Below are positions 48,601 through 61,113 of a stretch of DNA of 64,000 bases, piece by piece. Numbering within the stretch: position 1 is the first letter of the stretch; each line of letters starts with the position of its first letter. The notes beneath the pieces were generated by a model. It saw nothing but the letters and a program-made list of their open reading frames with translations, did not search any database and had not been told where the DNA came from. The stretch spans positions 28,499,643 through 28,563,642 of the forward strand of contig NC_064761.1 in the NCBI RefSeq assembly GCF_011397635.1, written 5' to 3'. The stretch is from Epinephelus fuscoguttatus (lineage: Eukaryota > Chordata > Actinopteri > Perciformes > Serranidae). Made by a program: the position numbers and the translations under genes.

Positions 48601-50823
48601 AGTCTTGTCCTCAGAGAAGGGGTTCTGTCCAGGGTCCTGGTCTATCCCTCCTCCGATGCTGAAGCCCAGGATCAAATTATCCCCCTGCCGCAATTTGTTG
48701 ATCTCAATTCGTTGCTGTTTGAGAACACGCACACACAAAAGAAAATCAGATCCATCTTCATCAGGCATTACTCAGTTAATTCAAAAACCCCGACACACAA
48801 TGCGCATTTAATATTAGTTTATAACATCTTATACTGACAAGTTGCTGATCAGGAAAACAGTGGATAGTGGCATAAAACCAACACTCCCAAACTCAAATTA
48901 TTTGTCTCAAAAGCACAAAAATAACATGTTTTTCAGGGAAGTGTGACTCTGGGTAACTCTCTTAAACCAGAACTGCAAAATTAACTTAACTTTTTGTGTT
49001 AATTTAACATGTGCATGCACGCTCATTCATATTTCATGTTTCGGAGGCTGTTCCCCAGTGACTTAAGTCCACACTCGAACAGAGACTTTATTAGCTTAGC
49101 CCTGCCCTTGACACTGACAAGCAGCTGCAGGCTTACAAACCAGATGGATGGATGAGTCTGACAGTAGCACTCCTCACAGCACTCCTCAGCACAAAGGCTG
49201 CCTGTGTGTGTGGTGATGAATAACCAGACATTCACTGAATGGTGTGGCTGATACAATGAAGTCAGAGGAAGTCTGGAACTTTGTTAATACTGAGTCAGTC
49301 GGGACTTGCCGGCACTACAACACATTTCTCTCTCCTGGTAAAAATAGGTTTATCAGCCTGACTGGTGGACGCTGTATCATTCTCTCACCCAAACAAATCA
49401 TCAGAATATAGATAGGGTACTACTTGTATAAAAGAAACAAGAGGACTGAGAGGGGGCACTGTTAAAATGCCTACAGCCTTTAAGTACAGCATTAATAGGG
49501 CTATAATAAAACAGACTAACAGCCTGAGATGTTTTAAGAAAAATAATTGCAATATCAACAGTATTTCTCAGTTTTTCCACATTCAGTCAGTCTGCTTCTC
49601 ACTGTCATTACATGTGCATGTATCTACACATTTCTGACACAGATTCTCTTGAGCTCAAGCTGCTAATTTGACAATACTTTGCACAATATTCAATATCTTT
49701 AAACGTGACCACAGTAAGTATTCATTGTTATATCAGAGAGCTGTATTCTGGACAGGGTGGGAAAGCCTCTGAAGCAGAATCGTGAAGTAGGCAACAGATT
49801 GTTTGACTTGCTCCTGAAACCTGGCACTTCTTGCCATCTAGTAGGCCGGATTGGATCCTTTGGCGGCCGGCTCTAAAATCACTAAAATTTATAAAGACTG
49901 ACTCAGTTTTACCAAACTTTCAGAAAGTGCTGCATCCATTTTTGTTTATCCAAGTTCTTGCCAACGTGGCTATAAAGTTTAAACACCCATAAAATACAAG
50001 CTTCAAAGTCCCTGTTATAATAATTTGGGTGCCACACCAAGACACACAAAGAGTAAAAAGCTACCTGCATGCTTCCTGAACTCTTACCTGCTCCCCACCC
50101 CTCACATGACATTTTAACAACTCTGACCTAGAAAAATTCCTGCTATCCCTGTCATATTTACGACTTATTTGGCTGAATTATCATATAGATCTATTTCTAG
50201 TTGTGAGTATTCGTGCATCACTTAAAGGCACCGCAAAAACCTGTACTTTATGTAGTTTGTTTGCACTTAAAATCAACCAGGAAGACTGGATCACACCGAC
50301 GTTGACGCCCATCTGTAAGAGAAGTGACCTGTCGAGACAAAGCCGACGCAATCTGATAAAATGTATTGCATAATGCCTGCTAGCGTTAAGTTTTCTAAGC
50401 CTCTATTTCAAGTACAACTTTATCACTGCGATACTTTCCTTTGGAAAGTGTGAAAGCTGTTAGGATCAAGTCTGTAACACTGTCCACTCGCTTTCAATGC
50501 ATTTACCGTAAGGGTCAGAATACGGGTGCACTCCAATTTAACGGCTAGTTTGACCACGGAGATGACGGCTAGTTAGCTTTGTTGTGTAGCACTTCAGCTA
50601 ACTAGACAAATAAAGTAATGTTACAGTTATAAAGCCAGCTAGCGTTCGTGAGCGCGTTAAGACTAGCTAACATGAGTTAATTCAGAGTTAGGTCCTGATG
50701 CGGTTTTCCGTTAACGTCGGACCAGAAGCCGAACAATAGAGTAACGTTAACGTTGAATGGACCCAGCCCCACTCCCGAACTTACCACAACAGCAGTCACC
50801 GGCTGTCCCGGGACGAAAGACAT
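45676..50823 (-). CDS. tax1bp3: Tax1-binding protein 3 (single-PDZ protein, TIP-1)
   Basis: This small cytosolic protein is almost entirely one PDZ domain. In the known family it binds C-terminal peptides (for example beta-catenin, Kir2.3, rhotekin) and competes with larger PDZ scaffolds. Four exons: 50785-50823, 48595-48714, 46042-46119 and 45676-45864. Exon junctions fall between codons, giving 141 residues. MSFVPGQPVTAVV begins the protein. The carboxylate-binding loop is ILGF (28-31), the FSEDKTDKGIYVTR segment spans exons 2-3, and H90 in THDQARKRL is the histidine that selects class I (S/T-x-hydrophobic) ligands. The mammalian protein has 124 residues; here the last exon adds about 17 residues after AVKHS, ending HKVMQ. 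The start is fixed by the first exon's match to the family. Intron 2 holds a hAT element and a LINE tail. Confidence 0.96.
46429..46947. mobile_element. hAT-like MITE in tax1bp3 intron 2
   Basis: It starts TAGGGCTGCCGCCTAATGGT and ends TCGAGTGCAGCCCTA, with short inverted termini TAGGGCTG. Flanks AAACATAT (46421-46428) and AAACACAT (46948-46955) agree at seven of eight bases. It is 519 bases long with no transposase. A fragment of the same family is at 34540-34664. Confidence 0.85.
47300..47745 (+). mobile_element. 3' end of a LINE (L2/Rex1-like), 5'-truncated
   Basis: The translated stretch shows degraded LHWLLV, RIDFKILLLVY, a leucine-rich YLSDLF segment and VFKSKLKTYLFSLAF, the familiar C-terminal end of a fish LINE reverse-transcriptase ORF. 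This is followed by an AT-rich 3' region with ATGCTATATAAATAAAGTG and a TGATTGA-type tail near 47728-47743. The clade is inferred. It sits in tax1bp3 intron 2 antisense to the gene. Confidence 0.7.
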
Positions 50824-50987
50824 TTTCTCTCTGCGATGTTTAACCTAAAAAAGACGTAGAAAGTTGCTCAACTATTGTTGTTGTTGAAGTCACAGAAATA
50901 AAAGGTCTCGACAGCGGGACAACTTCCAAGATGACTACATAAGTAACAGCAGGCTGATCCCTGGCTGGAAACCAATTGCTTCCCAGA

Positions 50988-50995
50988 TTACGTCA
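50988..50995. promoter_or_regulatory. CRE/ATF-like site upstream of tax1bp3
   Basis: TTACGTCA (TGACGTAA on the gene strand) lies about 165 bases before the tax1bp3 start codon, in a region with more CpG than its surroundings. This fits a TATA-less housekeeping promoter. Binding is not shown. Confidence 0.4.
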
Positions 50996-51752
50996 CTTCG
51001 CCCCTCCATCCTGCCAGGTCAGCGCGTTTTGTAGCACGGAGTAGCCAGGGAGGGCGGTGTTTAACGGTTGGTCATCGCCCTCGTTGATTCTGTGAAGATA
51101 TGCGCTGCAAATCAAACTCTCCAAGGGATTGTTGGTACCCCTCTGTGTCCCGAGACAAGGCTGGGTGTTTGCCTTAAAAGGAGCTGCCAATAGTGACCTC
51201 CTGTGTGACCCCGCACAGTCCGTCCATCTACTTTACAAAATACACTGACAGATATGCTCACACTGCTAAAGTCTTAAAGCCCCTCTGGACTTTATGAGAC
51301 AAAAACAGTCTATTATCTGCAGTAATATGAGCATTAAGAGAGTAAGTAGCCTAACTAATTTTACACTATTAACCAGTTAGTGATACAATATTATTAAAAT
51401 TTATCTCCCCGACACCAACAAATAAATAAATAAATCACATGTTACACTCTGGATGTTGCCAGCTTTACATAGGCCTAAACATTGTTAACTGAACAGCTAT
51501 GTAGCTGCAAGCACTTTCCCGAATTATAAATCTAGTTTGTATGGAAGCCAATTGCCACCAAGAAAAGAAAAACAAACAACCAAATTGTTAAATAACTTAA
51601 AAAAAAATAATAAGAAAAAAATAAATCAAAGGTCTGGCATGTAGGATTTTGGGGAATATATCAGCAGAAATGGAATGTAATATCCTGAGACCCTGTGTCC
51701 TCATATGAGGACATCCCATTTTGGGTTAACTTGACCTTCTACTTTATTCTAC

Positions 51753-52343
51753 TTAAAGGCGCTGTATGTAAGAATGTGGCCAAAATGGTTACTGCACTCA
51801 AATTCAAAATACTGCTGCGAGTCATCTCCGCCCCCTCCCTCACCTACAGATTCGAGGTTGCTGGACAGCGGCACGCTGGAGACTGATTTGTTTGCCAGTG
51901 GGCGGCGTGGCAGGGATGCGTCGCCCTGTCCTTGATCTTCGGTTTTCCAGCGGACCGTTTGAGCAAGTCCAGCTTCTCTGCTGCTAACGCTGCTGTCGGG
52001 ATACAGCTGAGGGGGAGCCGGCTTCTAATGCTATGTACTGGGACACTGCTAATGCTGCTTGCCGTGCTGCTGTAGCTCAGTCGTAACTGTAACTGATGCT
52101 GAGACTCTACTGACTGCGTGACTGGTAGACAGCGGTGGGTGGCGCAACAGGCCAAAACACAAATTCAAAACATAAACATGATTTGCGGACCATAAAATTT
52201 TTTTTTAAATGCGAATATTCTGGCTGTACTATTGTTGTCGGTGAGATCAGTATGTTATATGAACATTATTCCTTAGTCTCTGTGACATATTAGGATGATT
52301 TTACGACTACTTGCTTTAGATTTCTTACATATAGCTCCTTTAA
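51753..52343. mobile_element. TTAA-flanked MITE (piggyBac-like)
   Basis: The left end TTAAAGGCGCTGTATGTAAG and the right end, reversed, TTAAAGGAGCTATATGTAAG are inverted repeats with TTAA at both outer edges, the target of piggyBac-type transposons. It is 591 bases long including both TTAA sites. Its interior is GC-rich and noncoding. Confidence 0.78.
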
Positions 52344-52344
52344 C

Positions 52345-52900
52345 TTAATCCCAGTTCTCTTCCCTTAACCTTACCCCTTGGTTTCAAGTGCACTCGCCAG
52401 ATAGATTCCCCTCAACGATGAAGGGGTAGTGTTGAGGGGTAGGGAATTTTACCTATGAATTGGGACGCCACTTCATGCAAATTAGCGTAACAGATGTGTT
52501 CACCTATGTCCTGTCATCAACATAGGCTTCTTGCACTCATTTCCAAAATGGTGGCTCCAGAGGTTTTATTGCCTATTTAGTTGGCTGTCTTCATCCTTCT
52601 TCGTTTAACAAATCAACAGAGAAGAAACACAGCAAATAGAAGACGCCTTCGCCACCTTCTTCTCCTGGTCGAATTGTTTCAGGTATGTTGATTTTTTTAT
52701 TTATTTATTTTTTTAAATTTTCCACTTTCGCAGTGCATCCTGGGAAATTCAATCTTCCCCTCAGATGAGTTCGTAAGTGTGCATCGCACGGCCCTTCTAA
52801 TTAAGTGGGGGTTTTAAAGGCTGAAAAGCACTTCCCTAAAGTTTAGGACACCATAGCCCTTTGTGGGAAAGTTTGAGTATTGGGACAGACCCTTAGTCCT
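52345..52900. repeat. Probable DNA-element remnant
   Basis: CCCAGTTCTCTTCCCTTA near 52350 and, reversed, GTCTGTCCCAATACTC near 52880 resemble inverted ends of a fish element. AAGTGCACTC and GAGTGC-like inner segments are uncertain. No ORF or target duplication was established. Confidence 0.35.
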
Positions 52901-53159
52901 GTTGTCCTCCTTTGTGGACACCTTTTTTGTGCTATCTAGTGGTAGTAAGAGCACAATGCATAAATCCATGTAAAAACAAGATCGCAGTCAAGTCGGTCTG
53001 TGTCGGGATTGGCTGCATATGTCCAAAACCTGATCACATTTTATGGTTGAAACTCGTTTATTTATGATTGATAATGTTTGTAGTTTGATATGGCAACACA
53101 TTTGACCAATTTTAGCAACAGGAACAAGCTAAGACATTGTTAATTAAGAAGTACTCGTT

Positions 53160-53985
53160 TGAAGACGTTAGGACTTAATTATTGTTTGCAATGTTTAGTT
53201 ATTTATACTTATTGGGTCCTACTGATCCCAAATAGCTAGGAGAAATTAACCAATCAAAAGTCTCAGGATGATACAGTAAGTGTATCTTAGGGTATAATAT
53301 AATCATCTGAAAATAACCTGAAAGTTGATATCTACATATGGCATATGGCAGTGGATTCTCTTCCACGATCGGAATGGACAAACCAAACACTGGCTTTAGG
53401 TATGGCCATGTGCGCTTTTGCTTAGGCCTCCATAGTTCTCCATATGCTTGGCAAATAGGAGAAGTTTGAGTTGGTTGCAATCTGTAATGTCATTTGCAAG
53501 ATGCCACTAAATCCTACACACAAGACCTTTAAAAAAACATTCATATTACAACATAGCTATATAATATTGAGTTAGTAACTCGTGATTTTGATTTTATTTA
53601 TCAAACATGGTAGATAATCATAGATATTTTCTGCCAGGACATAATACATGTAATTAAATAAATTATATAGTTATGTATTTGTTTTATTCCTGGCAGCAAG
53701 TGGACTACTTCTATTAAACTAAAATGTCAGAGGAAATTTGTCTTAAGTAGGACACTGTAGTGCACAACAGTGGAAAATAACTAGAGACATTTACTGTACT
53801 TCAGTGCAATTTGAGGTGTTTGTTGCCTGCCCTACTTAAGTCCATTTATATACTTTTATATCCTCCTGAGACCCGAACTTTTGTTTGGCATGCATTTTAA
53901 TTTCTCTTAGCTATTTGGGATCAGTAGGACCCGATAAATATAAAAAATTAAACATTGCAAACAATATTTAAGTCCCAGTGTCCTC
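53160..53985. repeat. Inverted repeat pair flanking about 0.65 kb
   Basis: Arms at about 53165-53245 and 53905-53985 are reverse complements with some differences; both contain GGGTCCTACTGATCCCAAAT when read in the matching direction. The interior has no recognised gene. It is probably a decayed DNA element. Confidence 0.65.
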
Positions 53986-54879
53986 AAACAAGATGATAAT
54001 AAAGTCCCAATGTCAAACAAGGATATCTATATACTTTTATAAACTTTATATACTTAGACTTATACTTACACTTCACCACATTCAGAAGCAAACATTAAAG
54101 TTTCAGCTCCACTTCCTTTTTTTGATCAGATTATGAAAATATATCTGCATTGGCTTTAGTGAAAAATTAAAAGCAGACTTGAAATTGCATGCTTTTATAT
54201 TGTGGTTTTAACATAAAGGAACTGAAGGCCACCACTCTGCTCTCTGAGCATCTGATGTGGTTTACAGGCCACTAGATGGTAGTCTATAATGAGACAAATG
54301 TTTTCTATTAGTTTGGTATGAAGAGCTCTGAACTGTTTTGACTACATAATCCAAACAGTTAACAACCAATTACATGGTCAACAATATCAAAAGTAACTGA
54401 ATGACTACACAGTTGATCAAATCATTGCAAAATGACAAGCAAGTTATAACGTGCATTAACACTTTTTAATGCACGTTTTTAAACACTTACTAATAACATT
54501 TACAGTAAAATAAGACAGAATAGTCTGAGGATAGAAAGGGACTGGCATGTCATACATGTTCATTGGAATTAAAACCCAGGTGATTACACCAGCACGACAT
54601 GCACCCACCACTGAGTAACCAGGCCAGCACAGGAGCCATAACATGCAAAGATCAGAGTGAGAAGTGAAGCGTGGGAGGGAGAGGAGGGGACAGACAGGAG
54701 GAAGTGCTCAGAGCAGAAGCAGAAATTATGTTCATTTCCAGTATGGGTGAACAAACCGGTGTGTCCCGATTGGTCATGGTCAAAATCACATTCTTGTTTA
54801 ATCATCAGACAGTAGAGTAATATTAATTATGTGCCATGAAACAAAAGCTCGTAGAACAGCTGTAACAGCCTTGGAAACA

Positions 54880-55647
54880 AATACAAATATAGCATTTATT
54901 AAAGGTCATTTATTTACTCCATTACGTAACAAAATAAGATGCTTTGCATAGGCATAGTAGTAAAAGTATTTGTAAAATATTCAGATCACATGGTCTAGAT
55001 GCTTCATAATCACATTAAAAACAAGGGTCTGACAGTCACTGGCAGTAAAAATGAAATGTCTCTGGGTAAATACCTTGAATTCCACGTAAAGACGCTATGT
55101 AAAAGTGAATTTGACCCACCTGTATGTTCCTACCTGTAAAACAAGTTTGACCTGTGTCTGCATTTTCCAGCTTCCCTGTCATGTTGCTGATAACAGATCT
55201 GCACCAGACCTGTATTCAAAGCAGTCCTTTTGCATTAACTTCCTCCTGCTGCCCTTTCATACTTTTGTTAGACATGACAGCAACAGAGGCATGTATAAAC
55301 AATTCACTGAAATTTAAAAGCCAAAGAAGAGGCTAGTAATTAGCATTAGCATTAGGGAGACGGGTATGTTAAATACATTTGTTGCATTACTCCTCATGTA
55401 ACAATATTTATCTGTAGTGTCTCTGTTGAATAAACCAGCAAATAAATAAGAGATAAAGCGCTCAAAAGTGGCAGTAATCACAGTCACGTACAAACAGCAG
55501 TTTAACCTATGAAGGTTGAAATGATGCATTATTTGTAAGAGTTCAACTTCAGTGTGCAGACTATTGCTCCTTTTTCTTGCTTCTGTCCTCCACCCACATG
55601 GGGTTGAATCCATCTATGCATTATTTTTCCAAGGGAGCAGTCATGTG
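54880..55647 (-). other. hsh2d: Probable 3' untranslated region of hsh2d
   Basis: After the stop codon at 55648 the first minus-strand AATAAA signals are at about 54914-54909 and 54900-54895. This implies a 3' untranslated region of about 0.75 kb. No other gene is seen. Confidence 0.4.
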
Positions 55648-58600
55648 TCAGTGGCCTGGAGCAAAAGGTGGAGGTGGCAGATACTCCTGAGGTAACCCTC
55701 CTCCTTCAATCACAGCGCAAGTGTAGGTAAATGGTGGAGCACTGAAGGTGTGCTCCTCTGCGATCTCGTGGTACTCATTCTCAGTTGCCTCCTGCGGCGT
55801 GTTGTTCTTCTTTTGGAATTTCTTCTTGAAGTTCTTCAGGTTGGAGACGACTGACAGCTTGCATTCCTGGTTCTTTGCAGGCTGGAGGTTGGCGCTGAGT
55901 GGGTGCTCAGTGGTTGTGGGTGAGGGTGAGGGTGAGGCTGTGGCGGCGCTCTCAGGTGCAGAGACTGTCCTGATACAAGCCTGGTTCTGCTTCAGTGGAG
56001 GTAAAGGGGTCCGAGCAGGGACCTCAGGAGGCTGGTTGGATGGAAGATTGATGGCCAAATGTCTCGGTTTTGGCACAGGCTGGAGATGAACATGAAACAT
56101 ACAGCAGAGAAATTTGTTTTAAAAAACATTTACATTTTAATGTTAAGCCTCTGAAAATGTGGTTTCAAATCTTAAAGCTGGGGTGCGGAATTTAATTTTG
56201 GTGGCACTGGGCAAAAATCCCGTAATAAACTGTGAGCATATTGTAATTCAATTGCAGCTTGTCTTGGCTCTGTTTTGAGGCTTAGAAAATCTAGTCCACG
56301 ATAAGAGACTTTGGTCAATCACGGGTCATTTCAGAGAGACGAGGTTCCTATTGGCTGTTCTACAAATGCAGATGTGCGAGCATGTCCCTTTGGCCTTATT
56401 CAGTGGTGGATACTCCTGCAGATGAGTTGCTATTCCAGCATTTGTTACATCTGCCTACACTGCAAAGCGACCCAAAAAAGGAAGACAGACTCAGAGAGTA
56501 AATGTTGCTAATAATTTAGGCTTCTGCTAACTGGAGCCAAAGCCTCATAGCTGCGGCTTCAAGTTCATGTTTATGTAGCTAACATCAACTAGAGCCTCGA
56601 ATCACAGTGTATCCTCTGCCTCGCTCCCCACCACTACAGACCACATCACCAGGAAGAGAGCTGATTGCAGCTATTGAGACGGACCCTCAGTCAGTGGCCG
56701 CAGCAACCTGAATCCAGTCAGATCCAGGGCACCAAACAGCCCTGACTACCTGGCAAATCAGCTAATAGGTCAAATCTAGTGCTGCCGCTGGACACCAACC
56801 CGACGTGACACCCGGGACTGGAGAATTTACACTGGCCAAATTCGAGCTGCTATAGTCATCTTCCGGGGAAGTAGTCCACAGTGGCGGGGAACGAGGCAGA
56901 GGGACCGTGGGGTGGCTAGCTCGCTAATTCTTGTCTCATTTGCGGTCTGATAAACAGAGACACTTCAAAGTCGTCGAAATCCGGCACTTGGGCACTGACT
57001 TGTGGCGTCAAACACTGACGAAAAAAGCCATCCTTTAACGTCAGCATTATACCCAGCCGGTCGCCGTTATAGTTTAACTGTGCTCGGCAGCATCAGGGGG
57101 AAACGTGGCGGGACGAGACTGACAGGTCTAGGGTGGGCGGGAGTGGTGGAGGATGGGTCCAACAAACACCAACGTTCACCTGGGAGAGCGGTGTTCACGT
57201 CCCGCAAGATCATAAAGCCAAACCCTGTTCCTTTTATCATGAACCCAATCACATGCGTTAGTAGTTGGAGGAAAAAAAACGGCAATTGCATTGTTGTAAC
57301 GATGTAGTGCGTTTATTCTAAAAGAGGCTGTATGTAAAGGGTACGAAAACGGAAGTGTATTTTAAAAGAAGACGATGCATGTAAAAGGCAGAACTTGTCA
57401 ACAACTGGACTTGAAAGGTCCATGACCAAACATTGATATGCCCAGCTTTAAGTTTATCGCTAAAACAATTAAGTAACCATGACAACATATTAACAGTCAA
57501 AAATCAATCTGCTTCATCAGGGCTGTGTGGGTGTGTTACGATCAGATGACAGTGACCTGGCAATGTAAGGAATAAGCCCCCACAACTGACATCCAAATTG
57601 GATTTATGGTTTGCTTGTTTCAGATTACTGCCCAAAAATGGGCACATGGAAATCTCTCATGGGAAACAACTAAACTGTTCAAAGTTGGGAGAAAATCATG
57701 TGTTCGTATAGGACCCCATCACCAACATCTTGTTATGAATGGGAGGGTGATTTGACTAACACCTTTGAAATGTCTTGAGTCTCACGTTGATCGCAGGCAA
57801 CATTTAGATATCCTTTATTTTAAGGGTTAGGGTTAGCACTAGACAACATCTAAGACAATCTACGAAGATCATCATCATCACCGTGGCAGGGAGAGGGATG
57901 GTGATGTGTGGAAATTCCTCCTCCAAACTAGGGTAAAGTCTGTTTGCAGACGGGAATGCAGAGTTCCTCAAGTTATTTGGCCGATAAGGAAGAGCAGGTG
58001 GGATATCTTCCTCTGATGGTGGGTGACTTATGCTGGGATGCAGGGGGACGTTCGGTAGCCAGCTTGTGTTGGGATTCAGATGTCTCTGGGGAAACAGCAG
58101 CTCTGCGTAGTCGGTCTTGCCACCTGAGGCCTTCAGTGGGATGAAACACAGACAGAAAGAGAAACAGAGGAAATTATGATTGTGTTCTTGTTTGCATGGT
58201 GCACAGGTGGCAGGCACATAAACAAATATTGTGGTTTTGGGTTGTAAAGATGACTCAGGTTTAACTGAATACATGCACGTAGGCCTGGTGCTCTACTCAA
58301 ATTTGCACAGTTACATTTACATTGTCAATACAATAACCAACAAATCTATGATGTATGGAAGAACTGTTAAGTCAAGGCACCTGTTTGCAGGTATGATAAT
58401 AAAACATTCCCTCACCTGCCCACACGCAACAGTCAGCACCTCACTGAAAGGCATGATGGGATTCCTACGGTGAAAGTCCACCAGGTCCTGCAGAACCCGG
58501 TGACGCCTGTCCTCCCCTACTATGATATATTGGCCATCCTCCAACACATCGATCATGAAATGTCTGCAGCGGTCCTCAGCACTGAGGGCAAAGGGGACAG

Positions 58601-59583
58601 AAAGCAAAAAATATGTCAAGAGGAGTAAAGAGAACAGGTCTTTGGACTCTTGGACCGAGTGTGTGAGTGTAAACTGTACAATAAAGCTCCTTTAAAATGC
58701 AAACACTCACCGGTATGAGAGAGTGTAGCCAATCCTGCTCTCACTGATTCGGATGAGGAAGTAGCCAGGGGGCTTGGACATCAGCAGTTCCTCTGCCATC
58801 CTGCACAAATAGTGAGCACGCACAGAACAAAAAAGTCCTTTCATACATGCACTGTAATCTGTAAATGATCTGGCAGTTTTATGGGATGGGGTGGCATCGC
58901 ATGTGAACAAGAGCTGGGATCAGTTTGCAGCTTTCAACACATAATAAAATGTTCTTCCCATGCATGAACTTTCCATTAATAAAAGAATGGTCTAATAAAT
59001 ACAGGGCATTGTAGTCAGGTCAGTAAAGTAAACTGATGGACTACACCATGCCTAATAGTAATGCACATATATCATCCGTTATGCAAAGTTGTGGATGTGT
59101 ACACTGGGAGTGGAGAAAGCAAAGAATTTATTTGAAGCAGAAATCTGTTTAAATATTACCAGGGTAAAGTCTGTGCTCGAGAGGCTGCGTCACTGACAAA
59201 TCTGTGACTAAAGTGCATCATAAGTAAACTTGTATAATAACCAATGTTTTGTCCTCATATTTAATATTGCAAACCTGGAGGTAAACGATGCAGTGGTGTA
59301 GTTTTTCTCTTTTATTTTGGAAAAAATGGAGCCTAAGTAGGATATAGCACAGGATTATTTTGGGGTTAGAAGCTTCCTTGTAGGATTTTTAAAACATGGC
59401 TTTCCACATTCCTCCCCGCGGAGGAGATGGCGGACCGCGATAGACTTCGACAACTTACTTCCTGGAGATGATCCCATGAAACCACTCTGGGACAACACCA
59501 TTCCTGATCACGAGCCGCAGCTGGGACTCTGTGAACCAGATGAAAGCATCACGCTGTGCTTGTGTCGACTGACTCCAATCCAT
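55648..59583 (-). CDS. hsh2d: Haematopoietic SH2 domain protein (adaptor)
   Basis: The SH2 domain binds phosphotyrosine; the mammalian relative is a lymphocyte signalling adaptor. Coding exons: 59459-59583, 58711-58800, 58416-58581, 57882-58130 and 55648-56079. Phases agree and give 353 residues, essentially the mammalian HSH2D length (352). The SH2 domain spans about residues 33-127: VPEWFHG (31-37), the phosphate-binding arginine R59 in FLIR, GYTLSY (66-71) and CRHF (77-80). The long C-terminal part is proline-rich (PEVPARTPLPPLK) with tyrosine motifs DYAEL and YHEI that could themselves be phosphorylated. A 5' untranslated exon ends with donor GGACAAG|GTGAGT at 59917. The start codon context is strong (A at -3, G at +4), but a weak upstream ATG at 59603 opens an overlapping frame. 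SH2D7 is the main alternative; length and the WFHG-to-GYTLSY stretch favour hsh2d. Confidence 0.88.
56172..57451. mobile_element. TTAA-flanked element in the last hsh2d intron
   Basis: The left end TTAAAGCTGGGGTGCGG and the right end, reversed, TTAAAGCTGGGCATATC share TTAAAGCTGGG as inverted termini with TTAA at both edges. It is 1280 bases long, with no transposase recognised. Its GC-rich interior produces a spurious 101-codon frame. Confidence 0.7.
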
Positions 59584-59649
59584 CGTCCTGGGACGCAGCT
59601 CATTTAATCCTCTGTTGGGTCTGTTGGGGAATTCACAGAGGATAGAGAC

Positions 59650-59985
59650 CTGCAAGTGTGTCATATACAACATGGTAAACCCAAAAATAAGATACTTGAA
59701 CAAACAAAATGTAGCTTAGACAGGATATTGTCACTACTTTCCTCAGTTTTACTTGTAATAATGTTTAACTGTTTAAGAAAGCAGACCCGCTTTAATTTGG
59801 ATTAATTAATGCATCTTAAATTTGTAGTTTAAATGCTCACATAATTGAAAATGATACTAGTTTTCAAAATAAAACAAAGAGATTTCTAAATTCCACACAC
59901 AGCAAAGGTGACTCACCTTGTCCGGCAGCTCCGCGATAAAATGACACAGCAGATCTCACACAGCTGACTACACCTGTCTGTGGGC
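59650..59985 (-). other. hsh2d: 5' untranslated exon and promoter side of hsh2d
   Basis: A first exon ending at 59917 with donor AAG|GTGAGT joins the acceptor TTGCAG at 59650, just before the coding exon (59649 downward). The transcription start is probably within 59920-59990. No TATA box was found. Confidence 0.5.
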
Positions 59986-59989
59986 GGAG

Positions 59990-60813
59990 GCAAAACTCAC
60001 CTCTAGCTAAGTAGCTGTGTAACATTTTAAAAGAGCACTACACACTGTCACCAAATAAGAAAAATACATTGTCATATAGGCTATAAACTGTGGGTAACAA
60101 ATGATCCAATGGTCCTTTGTATGGTTAGATAGAAGATTAAAAGTCATCTGTAATGTGACAGCCTGTTTGGATTCCAAAGGAATGTAGCCCACATTCATAA
60201 GTGCACCATAAACTCACATGTGTACAGTATGAAACAGGTTCAAGTGAACATTGTGATCTATCAGAGGAGCCAGCTCAGATGAAATGAGAGGCTTCAGTCC
60301 TGCCCTCTTCAGCTGTTGTATAACGTTACATTTGTAGTATCAGTGACTCAGGTGGGAGGCCACATGAGAGGTTAGGTTCAATAAGATCAGGTAACTTAAT
60401 GTTTACAAGCTGTCCAGCTTTACTCCAGTGCCACAAGTTTATGACAGTGTGGGAAGTACACATATATAAAGAGAAATGATTGATCTCACCCCCCGTGCTG
60501 CAAATACACCTTTTTTAATTGTCTGACAGATGTAGAAATGCACACATCACCATGGACACCTGTGCAGTTTAATGCTATTGAATCCTTACTTTGCTGTACT
60601 TTTTATTCATTGTGGGAGATTTTGTGATTGTGTGGACTTCCTAAAACCTTTATTTCATCAAAAAGCTTTTCACTGAGGCCACCCATCCTGTACTTTTTTA
60701 TGCTCAAGGGCACCTCAGCAGTGGAAATGAGGGTAGGGCTCTAACCTTTAAGCTTCTGCTGCATCCTGATTAGTCAGTCAGGTTCCATAACAATATGATA
60801 TGCAACACAGCAA
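59990..60813. other. Intergenic DNA, no gene recognised
   Basis: AT-rich with short open frames only; it ends at the target sequence ACACAGCAA of the next LINE fragment. Confidence 0.45.
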
Positions 60814-61104
60814 CACAAGCAGCCGAAATGATTTTTCTCCGTGTGGGAGTCGGGCATCTGATCAGGTGCCCCCTGGGTGCCTCACATTAGAGGTGTTCCA
60901 GGCACGTCCACTGGTAGGAGGCCTCGGGCAGACCCAGAACATGTTGGACAGATTACATATCTCTTCTGGCCTGGGAACGCCTTGGGGTCACCCAGGAGGA
61001 GCTGGAAAGCGTTGCTGGAGAGAGGGACGTCTTGGGTGCTTTTCTTGGCCTGCTGCCCCGCAGCCTGGCCCCAGATAAGTGGATGAAAATGGATGGATGG
61101 ATGG
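60814..61104 (+). mobile_element. 5'-truncated RTE-like LINE, same family as 4051-7334
   Basis: Its translation matches the last part of the LINE ORF in order: GTCCACTGGTAGGAGGCC corresponds to the CPTGRRPWG region, and CTGGGAACGCC to AWERL. It ends CCCAGATAAGTGGATGAAAA and then a (GGAT)n tail. The 9-bp sequence ACACAGCAA occurs at 60805-60813 and 61105-61113, a likely target duplication. This copy is on the plus strand and only 291 bases long. Confidence 0.82.
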
Positions 61105-61113
61105 ACACAGCAA

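Noticed and set aside
55748-56089. 113-codon plus-strand frame
   Set aside because: Antisense shadow of the last coding exon of hsh2d.
57002-57307. 101-codon plus-strand frame
   Set aside because: Lies wholly inside the TTAA-flanked element in the hsh2d intron and shows no transposase motif.
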